Below the pieces are notes generated by a model. It ran no database searches. It saw nothing but the letters and a program-made list of their open reading frames with translations, and had not been told where the DNA came from. The translations under genes and the position numbers were made by a program. A DNA stretch of 64,000 nt from the NCBI GenBank assembly GCA_958295715.1, contig OY282371.1:2239697-2303696 (forward strand), given 5' to 3'. The stretch is from an uncultured Dehalococcoidia bacterium. Its GTDB lineage: Bacteria > Chloroflexota > Dehalococcoidia > Lucifugimonadales > GCA-2712585. This document shows positions 62,858 to 64,000 of this stretch, piece by piece; within the stretch, counting starts at the first letter, position 1; every line of letters starts with the position of its first letter.

Positions 62858-62977
62858 ATGCCAAACCAAACGGGAAAGCGTTACACCTGCCCCCAATGCG
62901 GCTCCGAATTCCTCGTCACCAAGGGCGGCGACGGGTCGCTGAAGTGCTGCGGCCAGCCCGCCAACCTGAAGGCGTAG
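62858..62977 (+). CDS. Desulforedoxin-like mini-protein, copy 1
   Basis: A 39-aa protein: MPNQTGKRYTCPQCGSEFLV then TKGGDGSLKCCGQPANLKA. The Y-x-C-x2-C ... G-x-L-x-CC-G-x-P pattern is that of the desulforedoxin / N-terminal desulfoferrodoxin fold, in which four cysteines bind one iron. ATG at 62858; AGGAAC upstream is weak. First of three tandem genes separated by ten bases. Confidence 0.78.
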   Translation: MPNQTGKRYTCPQCGSEFLVTKGGDGSLKCCGQPANLKA

Positions 62978-62987
62978 GGAACCCGCC

Positions 62988-63107
62988 GTGGCGAACCAAC
63001 TGGGAAAGCGTTACACCTGCCCCCAATGCGGCTCCGAATTCCTCGTCACCAAGGGCGGCGACGGGTCGCTGAAGCGCTGCGGCCAGCCCGCCAATTTAAA
63101 GGCGTAG
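62988..63107 (+). CDS. Desulforedoxin-like mini-protein, copy 2, one cysteine lost
   Basis: A 39-aa near-copy of the preceding gene from GTG at 62988. The DNA is almost identical, but TGCTGC has become CGCTGC, giving LKRCGQPA in place of LKCCGQPA, so only three of four metal ligands remain. Same intergenic AGGGAACCCGCC before the start. Product might bind metal differently or be on the way to loss. Confidence 0.75.
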   Translation: MANQLGKRYTCPQCGSEFLVTKGGDGSLKRCGQPANLKA

Positions 63108-63117
63108 GGAACCCGCC

Positions 63118-63261
63118 GTGGCGAACCAGTTGGGAAAGCGTTACAGCTGCCAGACCTGCGGCACCCTGGTCCTCTGCGTCAGGCGGGGGGATGGCGTCGT
63201 GACCTGCTGCGACGTGGAGATGACCCTCCAGGCGCCGCGGGAACTCCCCTCCTCCGACTAG
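63118..63261 (+). CDS. Desulforedoxin-like mini-protein, copy 3, diverged
   Basis: A 47-aa member from GTG at 63118: ANQLGKRYSCQTCGTLVLCV then RRGDGVVTCCDVEMTLQA and a PRELPSSD tail. All four cysteines of the fold are present plus an extra one. It is more diverged than copies 1 and 2, suggesting an older duplication. Convergent with prmC. Confidence 0.75.
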   Translation: MANQLGKRYSCQTCGTLVLCVRRGDGVVTCCDVEMTLQAPRELPSSD

Positions 63262-63287
63262 CCCGCGCCGGCCTCTTTTCTCAGAAC

Positions 63288-64000
63288 CTATTCGCCTCCG
63301 TGTCGGGAGCCGTCCTCCAGCATGAAGACGCGCTCCAGCCCCGCCAAGTCCTTCTCCACGCTGACCTTGGCGTCGGGGAAAAGGACGCCGGCCAGCCTTG
63401 ACAGCGGCTCGCTCTGCCCCGGGTCGATCTCCAGAAGGACTACGCCATCGCCCGCCAGCTTGAGGGCCGCCTGGCCCACCAGCCTACGAATGACGGCCAG
63501 GCCATTCTCCCCGCCGTCCAGGGCCAGCGACGGCTCCCAGGCCAGTTCCGGCTGGAGGGTGGGGAGCCTTCCCGACGGCACGTAAGGCAGGTTGGCCACG
63601 ATAACGTCACATGTCCGCGCCACCGGTTCCAAGAGGTCTCCCTGCAAAAGGGCCACCCGCTCCCCGACGCCGTGCCGCCGGATGTTGGCCTCAGCCACCG
63701 CGAGGGCGTCCTCGGATAGCTCCGTGGCGTAGATTTCGGCTCTTGGCAGGTGCAGGGCGAGGTTGATGGCTATGCCGCCCGCGCCTGTTCCCACGTCCAC
63801 CACCACGGGCCTGCCGGCGTCCATCCGCTCCATGCACAAAAGCATGGCCCGTTCCACGAGGAGCTCCGTTTCGGGTCTTGGAACCATTACCGCCGGCCCC
63901 ACCGACAGGTCGACGCCGTAGAACTCGCGATGGCCCAGCACGTAGGCCAGAGGTTCCCGCCGGACCCGACGCCGCATGACTGACTCAAGGGCCTCCGCCG
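63288..64000 (-). CDS. prmC: Protein-(glutamine-N5) methyltransferase PrmC, 5' end beyond the window
   Basis: SAM-dependent enzyme methylating the GGQ glutamine of peptide release factors. About 237 codons are in view; the frame runs off the right edge and the N-terminal helical domain is only partly present (EPLAYVLGHREFYGVDLSVG is visible). SAM motif I is VVDVGTGAGGIAINLAL; the catalytic motif reads VANLPYVPSG, with Leu where NPPY is usual. MVPRPETELLVERAM is the family RPETE motif. prfA, its usual neighbour, would lie just outside the window. Confidence 0.92.
   Translation of the reverse strand, partial: AEALESVMRRRVRREPLAYVLGHREFYGVDLSVGPAVMVPRPETELLVERAMLLCMERMDAGRPVVVDVGTGAGGIAINLALHLPRAEIYATELSEDALAVAEANIRRHGVGERVALLQGDLLEPVARTCDVIVANLPYVPSGRLPTLQPELAWEPSLALDGGENGLAVIRRLVGQAALKLAGDGVVLLEIDPGQSEPLSRLAGVLFPDAKVSVEKDLAGLERVFMLEDGSRHGGE

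Noticed and set aside
63288-63977. PrmC starting at the ATG at 63977
   Set aside because: The residues just before it (AEALESV) continue the frame to the window edge and the N-terminal domain would be missing, so the gene is cut by the edge.

Overview
The window is GC-rich bacterial chromosome, most likely from an uncultured Chloroflexota lineage related to Dehalococcoidia (inference). Supporting signs are frequent GTG and TTG starts, a dnaB / DnaD-domain / DnaC-like block, a lone 5S rRNA gene, and a tRNA-tuf-rpmG-secE-nusG-rplKAJL block that is not followed by rpoBC. Most genes are housekeeping genes in short operons. The spaces between them are filled with palindromic repeats.

Layout. 0-8.4 kb: glycerate kinase, a Thr-Pro-repeat lipoprotein, Fpg glycosylase, a flavin-dependent oxidoreductase, ComM/YifB, two GYD proteins from a local tandem duplication, and an amidohydrolase. 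9-13 kb: rplI, dnaB, and DnaD and DnaC-like genes that overlap. 13-21.4 kb: metallo-hydrolase, SprT-like protein, apt, panE-like gene, gyrB, DinB-like protein, and obg-nadD-pyrE read leftward. 21.4-21.8 kb: AT-richer gap with a cluster of DnaA-box-like sites. 21.8-26.2 kb: a peroxiredoxin with an in-frame TGA at the peroxidatic cysteine position (candidate selenoprotein), trmI-like gene, HD protein, MidA-like methyltransferase, citrate synthase. 26.3-27.5 kb: a DUF3800 gene between two copies of a 177-bp repeat whose right copy runs into tRNA-Ser. 27.6-30.5 kb: glnS, dienelactone hydrolase, small conserved protein. 30.5-32.3 kb: a lower-GC island with a truncated IS1595-type transposase, an adenine DNA methyltransferase and a small winged-helix-like protein. 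32.5-40 kb: moaD, moaE, 5S rRNA, clpC, MFS transporter, radA. 40-45.5 kb: tRNA-Thr/Tyr/Thr, tuf and ribosomal protein genes with an L10-leader attenuator. 45.5-50.9 kb: 208-bp tandem repeats, radC, cupin, SelA-like PLP enzyme, and an IS110 element with a recognisable bridge-RNA region inserted in a chromosomal palindromic repeat. 50.9-58.5 kb: the phosphate regulon (phoU, pstBACS, phoR, phoB) with a four-unit Pho box, the pst part lying between inverted repeats. 58.5-64 kb: FAD-dependent dehydrogenase, enoyl-CoA hydratase, secreted protein, RidA, three tandem desulforedoxin-like mini-proteins, and prmC running off the edge.

The strongest unusual signals are the candidate selenocysteine peroxiredoxin, the IS110 element whose upstream RNA region carries segments matching both its chromosomal target and its own right end, the DUF3800 module flanked by duplicated structured sequence at tRNA-Ser, the transposase-fragment/methyltransferase/winged-helix island, and a PstC gene with no canonical start codon for its conserved N-terminus. 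Everything was read by eye; no alignment or database search was run.
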